NCBI RefSeq assembly: GCF_003390325.1 | Contig: NZ_QUOK01000009.1 | Location: 62,001 to 126,000, forward strand | Length of the DNA: 64,000 nucleotides | Direction: 5' to 3' | Source of the DNA: Rhodohalobacter sp. SW132 | GTDB lineage: Bacteria > Bacteroidota > Rhodothermia > Balneolales > Balneolaceae | Shown: piece by piece, positions 63,701-64,000 of the stretch | How the letters are laid out: each line of letters opens with the position of its first letter | How positions within the stretch are numbered: the stretch's first letter is position 1 | The notes under the pieces: generated by a model | Told to the model about the DNA's origin: nothing | The model's database searches: none | Seen by the model: the letters and a program-made list of their open reading frames with translations, nothing else | Made by a program: the position numbers and the translations under genes

Positions 63701-63933
63701 ACCACATAAATGAAGGTGAAACCAAATCAAGAGCACTCCAGCTTACTAAAATTGACTTTATTAAGAACAAAAATGCCAACCCGCACTTTTGGGGGCCATA
63801 TATTCTGAACGGTAACAATGAGCCATTGATTCAAAAACGCGGAGCAAACCTTGGTAACTGGCTCATCGCACTAATTTTCATCGCAGGATTTTTCGTAGTC
63901 ACAAGAACCCGAAACAGTTCACTTGCTGCCTGA
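60733..63933 (+). CDS. Exported TPR-CHAT (caspase-like) protease with C-terminal membrane anchor
   Basis: This 1066-residue protein starts at the ATG at 60733 (a GTG three codons upstream is less likely). A signal peptide (KKVFILLITFFVSIATYSPAQSQ) is followed by a long helical region of about 500 residues with tetratricopeptide repeats (YREAREVFESTLRRS, LTRLYNNLSLVYFSTGESDKYIE, TRAKDLFAETTELV). A coiled-coil segment lies near 620-680. The C-terminal CHAT domain has the catalytic pair: His 891 in LHMATHSEIS and Cys 941 in IMLNSCESGG, then SRALHYAGAQSLILNAWSV. A last hydrophobic helix (NWLIALIFIAGFFVV) precedes a short basic tail. The predicted site is the periplasmic face of the inner membrane. 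TAAGTTTG at 60709-60716 fits a Bacteroidota -7 element. CHAT proteins are caspase relatives; the substrate here is unknown, with the adjacent lipoproteins as candidates. Confidence 0.88.
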   Translation: MAKKVFILLITFFVSIATYSPAQSQITDIEVFDSSPFINGEPIESDLLWTFAILFHSSDKNLQESLLQRVNNQQLLDALDTSSTRNSILNIAFEYMDEKMLLIYLLNEPSESERISKFDEFYSKYEANPLLNDINHSISKNVKLNLDEVKFSDFPSVFFYLLEYNQFTDVIGREIYSHIIEFYENEFHQLQLSKIETELYLSALFYAYYSTDQFGPIADIFQELIAFEKFPISHSKLNLFWSLDYAMYSLGYLDRSLEVQREFSLPISDYLGDEGSIHAIYSSHGGYLYMLGKYREAREVFESTLRRSDNLSDQNLTRLYNNLSLVYFSTGESDKYIETQLKALEHSQSYNNFDHQIGIHRNLHIFYRKNQNFELASTYIDRAADLAEQLENLEDLISILISKSVFESTYLNNIYEADQYLLKAEALLNDDINSRFVIRIFSERAELLQSQDRIDESINYWKEVANIALSQNNTPIYLESLVSRANLNFKLGNYTETYDLLKKFRAHDITVVDFSVLTLSRIVQAMLYHQNGELTRAKDLFAETTELVLERARYSADLETGYWTVEGEYMQLFETYADFLIERNMTTEAVQMLDRIKTINDASMLQNPLITSSQLSEEQLSRDQQITREMETLRRKLFVASNNERLQLNNQIERLQAQKRELFRDQRSMPVNQREIPIWSIQRSLGSDQVMMHITSINDSYYISQVTRDDIDIRKVNIDEDLKSVFETAIQGMISGRTDLNALYEIGQMLNINDLSKSYSSLILIPDGYLHQLPPDVIPLNKPVSSHSYGATTFLIEHMDVRTLNRLDDMRQRRQSIDFEYDFTGFGVADFQNSTTNRSLMPLPQAPGEVSKIQHNLQRFPKRTAFIEHDATPQRFKEIAGNSRILHMATHSEISESDPLFSRLHLLPDQFSDDPDPANQIFAYELFELNLQNELIMLNSCESGGDRAIQGSGIMGLSRALHYAGAQSLILNAWSVNDQFAADFAEMFYHHINEGETKSRALQLTKIDFIKNKNANPHFWGPYILNGNNEPLIQKRGANLGNWLIALIFIAGFFVVTRTRNSSLAA

Positions 63934-64000
63934 ATTGATTAATAAGTTCCAGAAGGCCATCAGTATATTCTTACCTTAACGGGCAATCGTTTCCCCAAAT

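Noticed and set aside
1-64000. tRNA, rRNA, tmRNA, RNase P RNA and known riboswitches
   Set aside because: The intergenic gaps were read for conserved sequence and structure, and none was recognised.

Overview
The window looks like a chromosomal segment of a Bacteroidota-superphylum bacterium, most likely Balneolota or Rhodothermota. Three large exported proteins end in the type IX secretion (T9SS) sorting domain with the motif QNYPNPFNP, which is typical of those lineages. Other support is a TonB-dependent receptor with an N-terminal carboxypeptidase-regulatory-like domain, weak Shine-Dalgarno signals and several TTG starts. This assignment is inferred from gene content; no rRNA or tRNA gene was seen.

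Layout. (1) 1-9455, minus strand: a carbohydrate locus. It holds a cut-off cellobiose/mannobiose 2-epimerase, a GH130 mannosylglucose phosphorylase, an SSS-type sodium/sugar symporter, a secreted beta-helix protein with carbohydrate-binding-like modules and a T9SS tail, and a TonB receptor. Together these fit uptake and phosphorolysis of beta-mannan oligosaccharides. (2) 9900-20186, minus: signalling genes. They are a GAF histidine kinase, a stand-alone receiver, a PAS kinase whose ATP-binding domain looks dead, a pseudo-receiver, a NarL-type regulator and a membrane kinase with about eleven PAS domains. (3) 20465-37676, minus: pheA, an unknown exported protein and two giant T9SS proteins built from MBG/YDG repeats. 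(4) 38328-45861, minus: a PspA/IM30 locus with two coiled-coil partners, an enoyl-CoA hydratase, a CNNM/CorC membrane protein and an AAA+ ATPase, preceded by a pyrimidine-nucleoside phosphorylase. (5) 46489-58479, mixed strands: pdxB, tatD, a GlcNAc-kinase-like gene, tryptophan 2,3-dioxygenase, a SatD-like regulator with its membrane partner, acs, and the helicase/phosphoesterase pair of the ligase-associated DNA-damage module. (6) 58476-63933: a divergent ECF sigma factor, four tandem near-identical small lipoprotein genes and an exported TPR-CHAT (caspase-like) protease.

The best candidates for an undescribed system are region 6 (sigma factor, four-copy lipopeptide array and envelope CHAT protease, with a perfect 20-bp palindrome upstream of the array), the PspA/AAA+ locus, which resembles an ESCRT-III/Vps4 pair, and three palindromic operators spaced exactly 28 bp apart upstream of the SatD-like gene. 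A recurring theme is internal amplification: PAS arrays, MBG arrays and the tandem lipoproteins.
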